Translations under genes and position numbers: made by a program
Part shown: positions 32,541 to 44,600 of the stretch, piece by piece
Position numbering within the stretch: the first letter of the stretch is position 1
Layout of the letters: every line of letters begins with the position of its first letter
Notes under the pieces: model-generated
What the model saw: only the letters and a program-made list of their open reading frames with translations
Told to the model about the DNA's origin: nothing
The model's database searches: none
From: Agapanthus africanus
Lineage: Eukaryota; Streptophyta; Magnoliopsida; Asparagales; Amaryllidaceae
DNA length: 64,000 bases
NCBI GenBank assembly: GCA_030015575.1
Contig: JASDDO010000014.1
Span: 170,967,911-171,031,910, forward strand
Direction: 5' to 3'

Positions 32541-33535
32541 GTTGCAATTGAACTTTTGTCACAGACCGAGTTTGAGGTCAATGACTAGTATAAACCTGAA
32601 CTTCGTCTTTGGAATTCAACACATAGACTATGTGAACTACCGTGCCCCCAGGCTTGGGGTATTTGGAGTCTTGGCCTTTGGAGTTCGCTTCGGGCACTTG
32701 AGCTTTATTAAGCCTCTCTTTTTTGTGAAAAGCCGCTTTGGATTTGAGAGGAACCGCTGTATCAGGATCCGTCTTGGGGTGATTCCCTTTTACCTGCTTC
32801 CACACCTTATATATAGATGAGGAAAGTTGTCTCAGGGAGCGAACTCGTTTCTGCTCTCGTGGGATCTCCAAGGGCTGCGGAGATTTCTTCAATATTGCGG
32901 TAGGAGAACTTTATCTGACCATTCACAACAATTTGAAGCTGTTCCCAGTTGGAACAACAACATTCACCACTGGGGTTGAAACAGGACCATACGGAGAACT
33001 GCCCTCACCTCATTTTGTATGATGCTGATATCGATGTCGACCGTTTCTTACGACCGGGATTTGACCAGCTTCAGGATTTTTCTGGAGCCTGCCCCCTGTT
33101 TCCTTTGAGAGCCTAAATATTCTGCCCCCTGCATCGACCTTGGTCCTTGGCAGGTGCCGGTTGTTGGAGGACTGATTTTATCGGCAAAGTTGCAGCTTGG
33201 GGAGCCAGCCTATGGAAGACAGATTTCCTCTGGGCCTTCTCCATCAGCGTTGAGGCACCGAGGGTGGGAGGTGGGAGCATCGATCCAAAGAGAAGCCCGT
33301 TGATTTCTTGAAGAGCCGGATTGCAGAGATTTGAGCCTGCATGTGGCCCGTACTTGACTCCACCAGATATGACAGAGCCTTTGTTGTTAAGGTAGGAAAA
33401 AATGCCATTCTTCATAGAGACGAAACTCCGACTTCAGTATCCACTCCCCTAAGGGCAACCACAAACATACACACCGCGATTATCTGATCACGGGAAAAAC
33501 ACGACACACGAAGTGTGGAGTGGAAAGAGGAAAAG
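32541..33535 (-). pseudogene. Y gag/protease remnant, unresolved
   Basis: About 1 kb between primer site and RT, where a Tat element should carry several kb of gag and protease, so most is deleted. Two short frames (33415-33113 and 32892-32578) are in different phases. Neither shows a CCHC knuckle or protease DSG motif. I cannot assign them. Confidence 0.4.
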
Positions 33536-33553
33536 GTCCCACCGGGCGTGCCA
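33536..33553 (-). other. Primer-binding site of Y
   Basis: Minus strand tggcacgcccggtgggac, five bases (gattc) after the 5' LTR end. Position and TGG start fit a primer site of a Tat-type element. I do not name the tRNA. Confidence 0.65.
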
Positions 33554-34177
33554 GAATCTGTTCTCCGCCGAAAGACGTGACCGGGACGTTCGGACGTCAG
33601 GCCTGAATTTCGAGGGCAGATGCTCTTTGGAGCTATCCGTCCACCTCTCCGAAGATACCAAGTTGATTTATGACACCATGCATCGGAGGTTTAAACGGAT
33701 GCGGCCGATATAGCAGACTTCGTCAGATTCCCCCTCGTTTAGGGGTTTTTGATTATGGAGACGCTCTTCCCTGCAGGCGCAAGCCCCTGCAGTTAATTAC
33801 GCTACCGCATCGCGGTAACCACTTTCTCCTTCTCCAGATGGTCACTTCATGTCGTGTGTGTTTGTTTTGTTTTTGGTTGCCCATGGATTGTATACGGAGA
33901 CTAATTTATGTTGTCGCTCATAGGGCGTGGATTAGTCAAAACCCGTATCTTCTTAAATTTGGGTTTGGGTTGGGTTTAAGGATCGTTACTCTCATTTGAG
34001 ACTAAGATCAACTTAAACGTTTGTTAAGGATACGTTAGTCTAATTTTAGACTAAGATCAACTTAACCATTTGTTAAGGATGCGTTGGTCTAATTTTAGAC
34101 TAAGATCAACTTAACAAGATCATTTAGATACAACAAAAGAGCATTTGGGCTCTATTGTTTAGTTTAGGGACATTTCG

Positions 34178-34435
34178 ATCCAAGGTTAAGGACACCATAA
34201 TCCGTAGGTTTAAGGACCTCACAGTCCAAGGTTAAGGACGCCATAGTCCATGGGTTTAAGGACCCCACAGTCCGAGGTTAAGGACATCATAGTCCATGGG
34301 TTTAAGGACCCCACAGTCCGAGGTTAAGGACATCATAGTCCATGGGTTTAAGGACCCTACAGTCCGAGTTTAAGGACATCATAGTCCATGGGTTTAAGGA
34401 CCCCACAATCCAAGTTTAAGGACATCATAGTCCAT
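34178..34435. repeat. GGAC-N6-GTCC tandem array, five units (Y 5' LTR)
   Basis: Same unit as 27731-28015 but five whole units plus a partial, so the two LTRs of one insertion differ in copy number. Confidence 0.85.
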
Positions 34436-35139
34436 GTAAAATCTGGTTGTCGGGATCTATCACCTCTTTGAGGACGTTGAAGGATTACAATGACATATAT
34501 CAGAGGAGTGAAGAGTTGTACCCTTGAACCAATATTGGTTGAGAGATCTGTAGTCTAATTTAGGACTAAGATCAAAAGATTTATGAGCATATGGGCTCAA
34601 ATAATCTGAGGTAGGGTTCTGTGGCCACTTTGGGCTCGGCCCATTTAGTTAAAATGTTAAACATTTAACAATGCTGAGCATTGGTTTGGGCTCTAACAAT
34701 CTTTTTGTCTTTGAGTGCTGAGCATTCGTTATAGCTCTGGGATTTATTTATAGAACAGTTTATGTTCTTTTAGCGCACACGTGAGGAGCACGTGGCGCGC
34801 TTGGCCCTGTGCGCCAGTCAATGAGCGCAGAGCGCTTCTGTTGGGTAGCACACATGTGAGGGGCACATGGCACGCGTGGCGCTGTTCGTCAGTCAAAGAG
34901 TGCAAAGCGCTTCTGTTTAAGTAGCGCACACGTGAGGAGCACGTGGCGCACTTGGCGCTGTTCGCCAGTCAAAGAGCGCAAAGCGCTTCTTATGAAATTT
35001 GGAGCGCTAAGGCTCTGCAACGCTATGCGTTAATTTTGGAGCGCTGAAGCGCTTCTTTTGATTGGAGCGCTATGGCTCTTTTTAGGCAGCTTGGCGCCCT
35101 GAGAATTAAACTCTCTTTCTTATAACAGACTTTGTCTCA

Positions 35140-35480
35140 TGGATCTAAGAACAAACTTCTTATTTTTTTTATAGGAGATATTTCAATTTCTTATATTTTT
35201 GATGAAAGGCTCTGCCTTTATGGATCTATGATCCTAAGAGAATTGAATTATTCTCCCCCTTTTTTATAATAAGATATTATAATCTCTTTTGTGAAAGACA
35301 ATTTGTCTTATAGATCAATGATCTGAAGAAGATTAAGTTCTTCCCTTTATTTTTATGATGAGGTACTTTGATCTCTTTGTGAAAGACCTTGGTCTTATAG
35401 ATCTATAATCTTAGAAAAAGAAGTAAATTCTTCTTTTTATATAAGACGATTTCGTCTTTCTGTTCTTTTTACCTTGAAGA
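35140..35480. repeat. Serial short hairpins in Y LTR
   Basis: aaaggctctgccttt, gagaattgaattattctc, aagacaatttgtctt, agatcaatgatct, aagaccttggtctt, aagacgatttcgtctt and gaagaaaattttcttc follow one another. Several differ from the X LTR series in sequence, yet their arms still pair. Confidence 0.75.
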
Positions 35481-35788
35481 AAATTTTCTTCTTCTGAGAG
35501 CTTCCTCTTCTTTCTGAGATTTTTCAAAGTTTATAGGGGGATTCCTCTCTTTTTCTCTTGTCTCTTTTTTGTTTCTTTTCCTTTTTTTTGAAAAGAAGGA
35601 TCATTGGTTGTTGGGACCCACTACCTCTCCGACGACACTGAGAGATTACAGCGCCATATATCGAAGGTGTGGAGGGATGTACCCTTTGAATACTCATCCT
35701 TTTCTAAGAGTTATCCCCTCTTATTTATATGGGAGTGGTAGAGATGAGATCTCACTTTTTCCTCCCCCATGTAGTAGAGTATTAGTTT

Positions 35789-36152
35789 AGATTACACGTG
35801 CGTAGCACATTTGCTCATAATTTTTGATCCCGGATGAATTATGAGGCCCATAATATATCAAATCGAAGGATTTTTTAAGACACTTTCGATACCATTAGAA
35901 TTTAGCTGTTTATTATTCGGGAGTTTGTCAAAATACAGCCCGGAAAATACTGGTTCGCATTTTCTTCCTTAGATTACATGTGCATAGTATATTTGCTCAT
36001 AACTTTTGATCCCGGATAAATTAGGAGGTACATAATATATCAAATCGAAGGCTTTTTCGAGACTCTTTCGATATAATCAAAATTTAGCTGTTTAACATTT
36101 GGGAGTTTGTCAAAATACAGCCCGAAAAATACTGGTTCATATTTTCTTGAGC
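35789..36152. repeat. 182-bp tandem duplication in Y LTR
   Basis: agattacryg at 35789 and 35971 begin two copies, each running through ttgatcccgga, caaatcgaagg, gggagtttgtcaaaatacag and aaaatactggttc. Copies differ at about one base in ten. Absent from the X LTR. Confidence 0.8.
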
Positions 36153-36210
36153 GTATCGCTGCCATTTGATACCTTGGGCTCTTTTGCGCAGAAATTTTTT
36201 TGCGTGAACA

Positions 36211-36973
36211 GCCGTCTTGACCAACCTATCGAATGGAAGACTTTCCGTGACACGCTCGATGCAAAGTACTTTCCTAAGACTGCCTACTTTGATATGGAAT
36301 AGCAGTTCATACATCTGCAACAAGGTTCAATTTGGACCAAATCAGTAGATGAGTATGATGCCGAGTTTACCATGCTCAGTCGATAAGATATATTCAATAA
36401 TTCAATTTTTTCAATATATCACATACTGCACAGCTAACACAAGACCGTAATAGGTTTGCGGCCCATCTCATACCAACTTCTGAGATCAGAGCTAGAAGAT
36501 TTCAGCAAGGGTTGGACCCAAAAATCCAAGCTGCATTAGCTACAAGGGATTTCCCAACCCATGATATGGCTTTGAAAGCTGCCTAAAGATATGAGGCAGT
36601 GGTGAAGAAGATGGGCAAACCTCAATCTGCCGGAGTGAAGCGCCCTGCCAACCATATGGCAGGAGAAGCTTCATCAGGACCACCATTTGTACCAAAGAGA
36701 CCAGAAGTACCAATCAACAGGCCCAGTCCAGCCTTTTGTACCTACTGCAAGAGAGCTGGATATCTGATGAAAGATTGCCGACGAGCAAACGGTCTTTGCC
36801 TGATATGTGGATCATCCTCACATACCATAGGAACTTGCACACACAACCGAACTAATCCTAATTCCGCAGCTAGACCAGCTATCCAAGCTCCACCTACTCG
36901 GTTAACTCTTCCTGCACCACCTCCATGTGGACCATCTTTACCTCGACAACCATCGATGTACCAGCATGCATGA
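36211..36973 (+). pseudogene. Internal region 2, third piece: gag C-terminal part
   Basis: Starts with the second gccgt target copy and continues the gag cut at 27102 (RLDQPIEWKTFRD, DAKYFPKTAYFDME, DEYDAEFTMLSR, then TAA at the codon where internal region 1 also stops). After the same ~50-bp block it resumes (FAAHLI, FQQGLDPKIQAALA), has a further stop near 36584, and ends with two knuckles: CTYCKRAGYLMKDC, whose His is replaced by Tyr, and CLICGSSSHTIGTC. As in copy 1, pol is absent. Confidence 0.85.
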
Positions 36974-37177
36974 AGAAATATGCCGAGACGCCAGGCTTAC
37001 ACTTTGGTGGCCGTAGAAGCTGAGACGGTTGGCCAGGGAACCCTGGTAATTCTCTTCAACCTTTTCAAACTTTTGCATCACTTTGTAATTATTCATACAC
37101 TATCAAGTACTTCTATCACCAAACTTTCCTTGAATATGTTACACTCTCTCCTTTTACAAATTTCGAGGACGAAATTT

Positions 37178-37194
37178 TTATAAGGAGGGTAGAA
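37178..37194 (+). other. Polypurine tract region before LTR C
   Basis: tttataaggagggtagaa-type sequence after cgaggacgaaa. The LTR that follows starts ggtaac instead of tgtaac, a point change in the terminal TG. Confidence 0.7.
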
Positions 37195-37302
37195 GGTAAC
37201 AACCCTAAACTTTTTGTACAATTTTTTTTCCAAAAATACAGAAAGGGGTATTTGAGCCTAAGCATAAGTTATAAATTTGATTTGCTTATAAACAGCAAGA
37301 AT

Positions 37303-37385
37303 GAGCTTGTAGCTCATTGGTAAGACCTTGCACCGCTGAACCAAAACACCAGAGTTCAAATCCCATCAGCCACATTATTTTTTTT
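37303..37385 (+). promoter_or_regulatory. tRNA-like A-box/B-box unit with T-run, inside LTR C
   Basis: A box tagctcattgg at 37310-37320, B box agttcaaatcc at 37353-37363 (43 bp apart), and a run of eight T at 37378-37385. Several bases between the boxes differ from LTR B, but neither box does. Confidence 0.6.
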
Positions 37386-37764
37386 AATTAGTTTTCTTTT
37401 TAATTTTTAGAATCCCAAGAGCCTACACGTGCATAACTCATAAAAATCAAAAGTCACATATAAAACAAACGAGCCCAGGAGGTAGACCAATCGATAGAGG
37501 ACACATGGCAACAAGACCCGGCCTGACTCGGCCTAACTCGGCCGGCGACTCGGCCGAATCGGCCGGCGCCACCGGCCAAGTCATTACAAAATCCGAGTTG
37601 GTCTTCTTAACTTCTGTGCCTTTTGGTCTTCTTATAACTTCTGTATGGTTTAAATCCGCTGCACATTAACAGAGCCTTTTTAAAACCTCATTAATCTATT
37701 TTTAATACAATTTTAATACAATTTTCAATACATCTTTTCATCTACCCTAACCCTAAAATTCTCC

Positions 37765-37772
37765 TATAAATA
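37765..37772 (+). promoter_or_regulatory. Candidate LTR TATA box, copy C
   Basis: TATAAATA at the position equivalent to those in LTRs A and B. Confidence 0.6.
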
Positions 37773-39700
37773 CCCACACTCTTTTCCACATCCTCACTCC
37801 AAATCTCTGTCCAAAACTCTCAAGAAAATTCTAAGTTCAATAGTGTGCAAGTGGAGTTAGCAAAGGGCGAAGCTCCGACGAACTTTCGACGACGACCTTA
37901 GGAGCTTCCAGCAACGAAACGACGTACCGGCACCTCCTGCCCCTCCCTTTTCCACTTCTCTAATCAAAAAACCCATAAGTCCCTCCTTTCTCTTCTCTTT
38001 TCTAATCTAAAACTTGTATTTCTAAAACCCGACGGAAGCGGAGTTAATCCGACTTCCGATTCGGTTTTTCTTTAAAACTTTCACTTTTCTTAAAAACAAC
38101 ACTACCAAACTCTCACAACATGACTATTAATCACTAACAAAACATATTGAACAAGTTCCATTTCAAAAGAATGAATATTATAATTTTTATCGCAATTTTA
38201 CAGAAAAATACCATATAGTTTAGTTTCGACATAAAAACATCATTACCCTTGCTATACCTTTAGATAGTTCACGACGTAATGACCTACCTTCTCACACCAC
38301 ACATCTATATCATAGCACGATATCTTTTAGGAACCTTGAATACGGAAATACGATTTTTACAAATAAATACCATAAACTACAAAACCTTTTCTTATAAGAT
38401 GCGTATTTTTAACAAATCTTTGTAATGTGCCGCTACAACCCATTTCGGGGAACCCGTTCGGGATGGTGCGGATTATCGCATATCCTCGGACTTAGTAGTG
38501 CGAGATGCAGACCTCCGCAAGGAGCATATGGTCTCGAAAGATTTAAAAAATACAAATATCTTAAGAAAATGAGATTTCTACAAAAATAATAAATTAAAAT
38601 TATTTATATAAATATATATATATATATATATCATCATCAAAATATCTAATTTTTTGATATAATATAAATATTCCAACTTTTTTAAATCAAAAGAATCACT
38701 TTATATGAAAACACCATGCAATTCCATACAAGTTCAATTTTACAATTAAATACCATATGTTATGAAATTAGGTTTTATTCATTAGAAATGTCACATATAT
38801 AAAATCTACATCTATGAAAACTCTAAAGACGATAATTAAATACTTGAGGTGTATTTTGAAAATTATACAAAATTATTTTTACATAAAAGCCCCTCAAGTT
38901 GTATAAATTACAATAAGGACCTTAGTAAATATAGGTTTAAGCGGGACCAGTCTCTTGAGCCTCAGGGAGCCGGAGATATGGGTGCTTGCCTATTTAAGGT
39001 AGACAACTTAACTAACGGTGTTATCAACACAGTAATCGTCTTTGAAAAAGACACAAATCCTGTCGTCCATATGTAGCGGTTACCGATAACACCAAAACAT
39101 AATTCATGATTCAATTTCTTTTCTAATTGTCTGACTCAGACTGAGTCTCAATTTATACAATCTGACTTGAATGGGATTCAAGTATAAAACTACATTACAA
39201 TATGAATTTATGAATCCATATAATCAATCTGACTTGAATGAGTTTCAAGTATATATAACAATTCAATATAAATCCATATATTCAATCTGTTCAATCTATA
39301 CAATCTACATACCCAGACCAAACCGAACCATGGATATATTCCATTTACATGATTATCCAGTACCTCCATTTCTATTTATACGATATCATGGTTTTGGCAA
39401 GTCATCCGTATATACAATCTATAATACAAGACAATACAATAAAATACAATACTATCAGTACAATCATTACTATCAATAAAATAAATACACGGGGTGTTAG
39501 GGTAGTTCATGCGTGAATCCAACAAAATCTCAAGAGTCTCCCTAGATCATGAATCTATGTCTACTAACACAAGCAAGCTATCATGAGGGCCCGTGTTTCC
39601 TTACTCCTGAATTACAGCCTGTTGAGTTTGGAATATTTCAACACTAGGTTGAAGTCCCGTTACTAACATTTGATTCGGGTCCGTGGTTCCCTACCCCTGG

Positions 39701-40522
39701 AAGAGCCTGCAGGAGAGTTTGGGCACGCGACTCAAGTTCAGCACAGCCTATCATCTACAGACAGATGGGCAATCTGAGCATTCTATCCAGACGCTCGAGG
39801 ATATGCTGAGGGCATGCATGCTTGACTTTCAGTGTTCTTAGGAGGATCACCTCCATCTGGTAGAGTTTTCATATAACAATAGCTACCATGCTAGCATCCA
39901 GATGGCACCATTCGAGGCTCTGTATGGGCAAAAGTGTCGATTCCCTTTATGTTAGGACGACGTGAGTGAACGCAGGTTGTTGGGCCCTGAGCTGATAGTG
40001 CAGACAGTGAGCAAAGTCCAGATGATCAGGCAACGAATCAAGGCGGCTCAGGACCGACAGATGAGTTGGGCAGATGCCGGCAGAAGATTGTTAGAGTTTA
40101 GTATTGGTGACCACATGTTTATGAAGATATCACCTACTCAGGGAGTGATCAGGTTTGGTAGTCGTGGGAAACTCAGTCCCCAATTCATCGGACCTTTTGA
40201 GGTGCTAGAGCGAGTAGGAGAGGTGGCTTATCGACTAGCCTTGCCTCCATCACAAGCTGGTGTGCACAATACATTCTATGTTTCTTAGTTGAGGTGCTAC
40301 GTTCGGGATGACAGCCATATCCTGGACCATTCGGAGTTAACATTGGGCACTGATCTGTCTTACGAGGAGCAGCCTACCACTATTCTCGATCGTCGGGAAA
40401 AAATGCTGAAGAACAAAGTCATTCCCCTAGTTCGAGTTTCTTGGGGCGGTCGTTCTCAAGGGGAATCTACCTGGGAACGCGAAGAAGACATACGTGCACG
40501 TTTTCCATATCTGTTTGTGTAG
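39701..40522 (+). pseudogene. Chromovirus V: integrase C-terminus and chromodomain tail
   Basis: One frame from the junction to TAG 40520-40522, with internal stops at 39839, 39953 and 40286. It holds the end of the integrase core ([19 protein letters not shown] with the catalytic Glu, [11 protein letters not shown]), the GPY/F region ([20 protein letters not shown]), and a chromodomain-like end (VIPLVRVSWGG, ESTWEREEDIRARFPYLF). This tail is thought to guide insertion into marked chromatin. The rest of pol is missing at the junction with LTR C. Close in sequence to the minus-strand element at 57975-62405. Confidence 0.88.
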
Positions 40523-40658
40523 TGTTGTTATTCCGTTGTTTCTGTTTTAATTTCGAGGACGAAATTTTTGTAAGGAGGGTATGATGTAAATACCCAGTTT
40601 TCGTATATAAAATTTTTCCATATTTTTCCAGATTTTATTCCAATTTTTTTTTCAATTT

Positions 40659-40662
<4 letters not shown>

Positions 40663-40712
<50 letters not shown>
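40663..40712. repeat. TA microsatellite in V LTR
   Basis: About 25 TA units. The corresponding tract in the second V LTR (48447-48465) is much shorter. Confidence 0.85.
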
Positions 40713-40721
<9 letters not shown>

Positions 40722-40789
40722 TTATATTAAATTTTAATTATTCCTAATCTAACCCAATATCCCCAACCCGACCCATGCTCACCATATTT

Positions 40790-41640
40790 ATATTAAATTT
40801 CCCTCTTCTCACGCTCGCCACGACGATCGCGTCCACGTCCACAAGACCTGCGCCCGTCGCCAACAAACTCACCATGATCCCCTGCACCAAATCCCCTCGA
40901 CTCCAACGGCTCCCCCTCCCTTGTCCATGCCGCGAGACCCGCTCCCCCACGTCCTCACCTCACCTACGACGATGACCGAGCCCCTCTCCCTTCCTTTCCA
41001 GTTTGCTCCTCCCCCCTCATTATTATCCTCTCCTTTCCCTCTGCAACCCCATCTCCTCTTTCAACACCCACTGCCAACACTCTAACTCGCCGCAGCCACC
41101 CACCAACCCCTACACCTTGCCGACGAGCCCCGACCACCTCACCATCGTCGACCCCCCATCACTTCCACCATCAACCCATCCCCATCACCACCTTTCCTCC
41201 ACCGCCGACTCCCCACTAGGCGACCACCGACACCCTCGGGCTCCTAAGTCGACCCCGGTTCCTCCTCCTGCACCGAGCGCGACCCCGTCGACCAACACCC
41301 GCAAGACCCAACTCCGGCACCACCCTCTGCGTACCGAGCTTCCTCGGACACGAGGCGATCACCTCTGCTCCACCATCATCGGAGCCAGCCCCCTCCTCAC
41401 CTCCACGACATCGAGCCCAATCCCCAACGCAACTCTAAGCTCCTAGCCCCCGAGCTGCCTGAGCTCACCGCCGGCAGACCCTCTGCACCCGACGCCTCTG
41501 TGCCACAGCACCCGTGCCACCACTGCAGGCCACTGCCGTGCCGTCGCTGACGAGCCCGGCCGCACTCGAGCTCGTCACTGTCGTCGTGACCATTGCCACC
41601 GCCATCGTCGCCGTCGCTGTGCCGCCACCGTCTCCAGGCA
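40790..41640. other. GC-rich, Pro/Ser/Thr-coding-like block of V LTR
   Basis: A plus-strand frame at 41003-41446 is Pro, Ser, Thr and His rich with no domain. Most of the block is repeated in the second V LTR (48600-49013), showing it is LTR sequence. It has strand-asymmetric C-rich composition unlike its AT-rich surroundings. I do not call a gene. Confidence 0.6.
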
Positions 41641-44600
41641 AGAGAAAACTTTTCTCTTGTTTTTCATGCTACCTTAATACCTAGGCTTGATACACATGTT
41701 AGATTAATTTGTTATATAGTAGTGTAGATATATGTTTTTCGGCCGATTACCAAACGCTACTCTAATATTTGATACGAACTATAATCTAAAACATATCTCG
41801 TTATGGCGGAACCTATGATAGTTAGGCCCCTTTATTGATTACGAATACCGCATAGGAATTTGGGTACAAAATACTGTGTTTCAATCATGTAAAGTTACCC
41901 CAAAAAGGCGACACAAGATTTGAACCTTACCGCGCATGCTAACTTGTTAAAATCTTTATAAACAAAATACGGTTTGGAACGTAACGTTGTACGGCTCATA
42001 TAGAAGCTGACTCGATAACCTACAACTACCCATAGTTATTTTCTTGACAATTTTAGATCACTGTAACGATACATGGTTGTGAAAGCGGCACTGGACTGCA
42101 GTCTGGGGCAGCGTTTCGATTTGGATACCATACTTTGAACACCTGTGCACCCCCGCTTTAGACTTAAAATGCATGGAGAACCATATGAATACATAGATAA
42201 TTTAATTATCTAACACCTGAATCCGGTCCCTTTCTGTTTAACTATCGTTTGATATTTAATTTTAATTTTAGCGTACCGATGTGTTCTGCAGTTTCTGCAG
42301 TGACCTCTCTTACACAGCTACACTAAAAAGGACATAACTTCTAATACAGAAATGCTATTGATAATCCGTTTGATGCGTTGGAAACCTAACAGATATAACT
42401 AGATTTTATTCAACTGTTGCAACACCTGAATCTGAACATTATCGCTGGTAAAACGCGTGTGAATTTGGATTTCCAGTTCTGAAACTGGAATTCCAGCAAT
42501 CGATTGCTATCTTAAAATGATGATATTTCTCTAACCGGAATTCCGTTTGACATGAAATTAATTTTACTGATTAGATTATCAAGTGTGCTTCGTACACCTT
42601 TTATATTATTTTGGTCGATTCTGTGCGTGTGATTTATCGTAAATTTTGCAAGTTATATGGCATTTGTCGTCACAAAATAGTGAATATCTGTTCAATGCAT
42701 TTCTGCCTATTTTCATGTTTTCTTTATACTTGCTGCATAGTTGTAACATTTCAAAAAATAAAATATTATTTTTGAGGAATTTTTATAATTTAATATTAAT
42801 TTTAAATGAATATTTTAATATTTCGGTATAATTAAATACCGATAAATTGGGAAAAATTTGGAAAATTATAGAATTACTAAAAAGAGGGTGTTTTATGTGA
42901 ATTATGCAAATTTTAAGTTTTTATGATTTATTTGACACTATTTTAGTGCTAATCGCGGTTAAATATCGCTAATCGCGCATTAAGCTTATTTTGTGCAAAA
43001 CGCGCACCATATCATTTTTTTTCACTTGTGTTACATTTTTTCTCCTATCATGTGTTTTCCTTTCTCATGTATAATTTTGTTTTGTTTAGAATAGAAAAGA
43101 AAAGGAAAGAAAATGAAAGAAAAGAAAGTGAATAAAGGAAGAGAGGCTTGGGGCATTTATTAGACATGGGGGAAGGCTTGACTTTGGCTATCTCTCTCTC
43201 TCTCCCCCCTCACTTCCCTCCATCTCCAGCAGTAGCCCCATCTCCAGCAGAAATTCCTCCCCCTTCATCCCCTCTTCACCATCAAATGCCACCTCAAAAC
43301 AACACCGAAACCTCATCCCCTCTTCACAAACCTTGTGCACAAGCTCGCAAGCTACGTTGTGGACCAAGAAAAATCACATTTTGGTGTTGTAGGGGATTCT
43401 TGGGTATTTAAATGAGGTAATCTTTCCATCTTTAAGGTAGAATTTCCATTCCCTTATCATCCATGTTAGTTTAGAACCGATATTGTGTGGTTTTGGTGAA
43501 CTTTGGAAATTCCAAGTTAGGGTTTAGGGTTTTAATTGATTTCAAAGGTGAATTGAGGTGTAATTAGGGACTATAACCCCTGTTGTGATATTACATTGGA
43601 CTAAACCAGAAACTAGAAACCCAGAATACGGATTTAGAAACCGATATCGGAAGAATTGAGGAATCTGTGAGGGTTATATGGAATCTGCTATCATCTCGAG
43701 ACTCTGAAAATTATTTTGTGAACACATAGAGATGTGCAAGCACCCAGAAAGCTAACCCCAAAACCCCAGACCCTATCTCCTCTTTCTGGCCGCAAATTTA
43801 ATCTGTTTGGCCGCAATTTGCGGCCTGGGTCCCACCATTTTGGTTCGTTTTGATTCTGTAGCTTCTACATCTATAAATTAGACTCTTGGCATATGCAAAA
43901 TTGTCCAATTTGACCTAGGGTGAAATCTGGGACCCTTTTCTATAGTTGCTGTTTTTGATTCGTGTTTTCGTATTGCGTATTTTAAATTCTGGATTTGCGT
44001 ATTGTGTTTTACCTCAATCATTTGACGTTTGTACGATGAGATCGAGGGTCGTTTGATGGTTTTGAAAGCGTAGTCTATAGGTTCTAACCTATAGGCATTA
44101 GCGTGTCGTTTTGGGTATTCCCGATGTGATTTTAATATGCATTCCGATTTTGTTATCTATGTTGGTACCTTCACGTGGGTTTCAGACGATGAATAAGATG
44201 AAGGAGACATCGACACCGACACGTAGGATTCAAGGTGAGTAGATTATATCTACGGGAGAGGTCAGGTGGATGGCGTATGGCACCCCCGCAGTTCGATATC
44301 TAGTATAATATATATACTATATATATGATAGCTTATGTGTGAAATGGTTATTCAGGACATGATTAGGTGTACTAGGGATAGAATAGGGTTTAGATGTAAA
44401 CTAGTATAGTTTCCTAGATGCGAACCCTAGGATAGGTTACACTCATACGCACACACATGCTTATTGCTATACATATACCTACATGATGAGGATAATGGAA
44501 GATATTTGGAGACGAGTCGATGATATTGGGCGTAGTGCCATGAGATCGGTGATATGATGTGATTCGTATTTGGGATACGATAGGTGATTTTAGCGGGCCT

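Larger units (their letters stand above)
27103..36210 (-). mobile_element. Element Y: degraded Tat-lineage Ty3/gypsy element
   Basis: Perfect target duplication gccgt (27098-27102 and 36211-36215) in the gag of internal region 2. Right (5') LTR 33559-36210, left (3') LTR only 27103-28334. Minus-strand order: primer site, gag/protease remnant, RT, Tat-type RNase H, then a direct fusion to LTR sequence. Gag core, the RT catalytic box, ordinary RNase H, integrase and polypurine tract are lost. A chromovirus LTR lies between RT and RNase H. Confidence 0.88.
33559..36210 (-). mobile_element. Y 5' LTR, complete
   Basis: 2,652 bp from TGTTCTCCGC to gcgtgaaca on the plus strand. It contains the GGAC/GTCC array (34178-34435), agtctaattttagact-type palindromes (34036-34110), a CACGTG/AGCGCT block (34770-35100), serial hairpins (35140-35480), and a 182-bp tandem duplication (35789-36152) that the X LTR lacks. 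No coding sequence is supported. Confidence 0.88.
37195..39700 (+). mobile_element. LTR C, truncated 3' LTR of gag-only element 2
   Basis: Aligns with LTR B from its start to about base 2,505 and stops at ctacccctgg (39700), where chromovirus integrase sequence begins, so ~535 bp of its end is lost. It contains a tRNA-like unit (37303-37385), CG-rich repeat (37524-37583), TATA box (37765-37772) and a TA run (about 38598-38630). Confidence 0.88.

Noticed and set aside
41003-41446. 147-aa Pro/Ser/Thr-rich frame
   Set aside because: Low-complexity C-rich LTR sequence, partly repeated in the second V LTR without the frame being kept. No domain.
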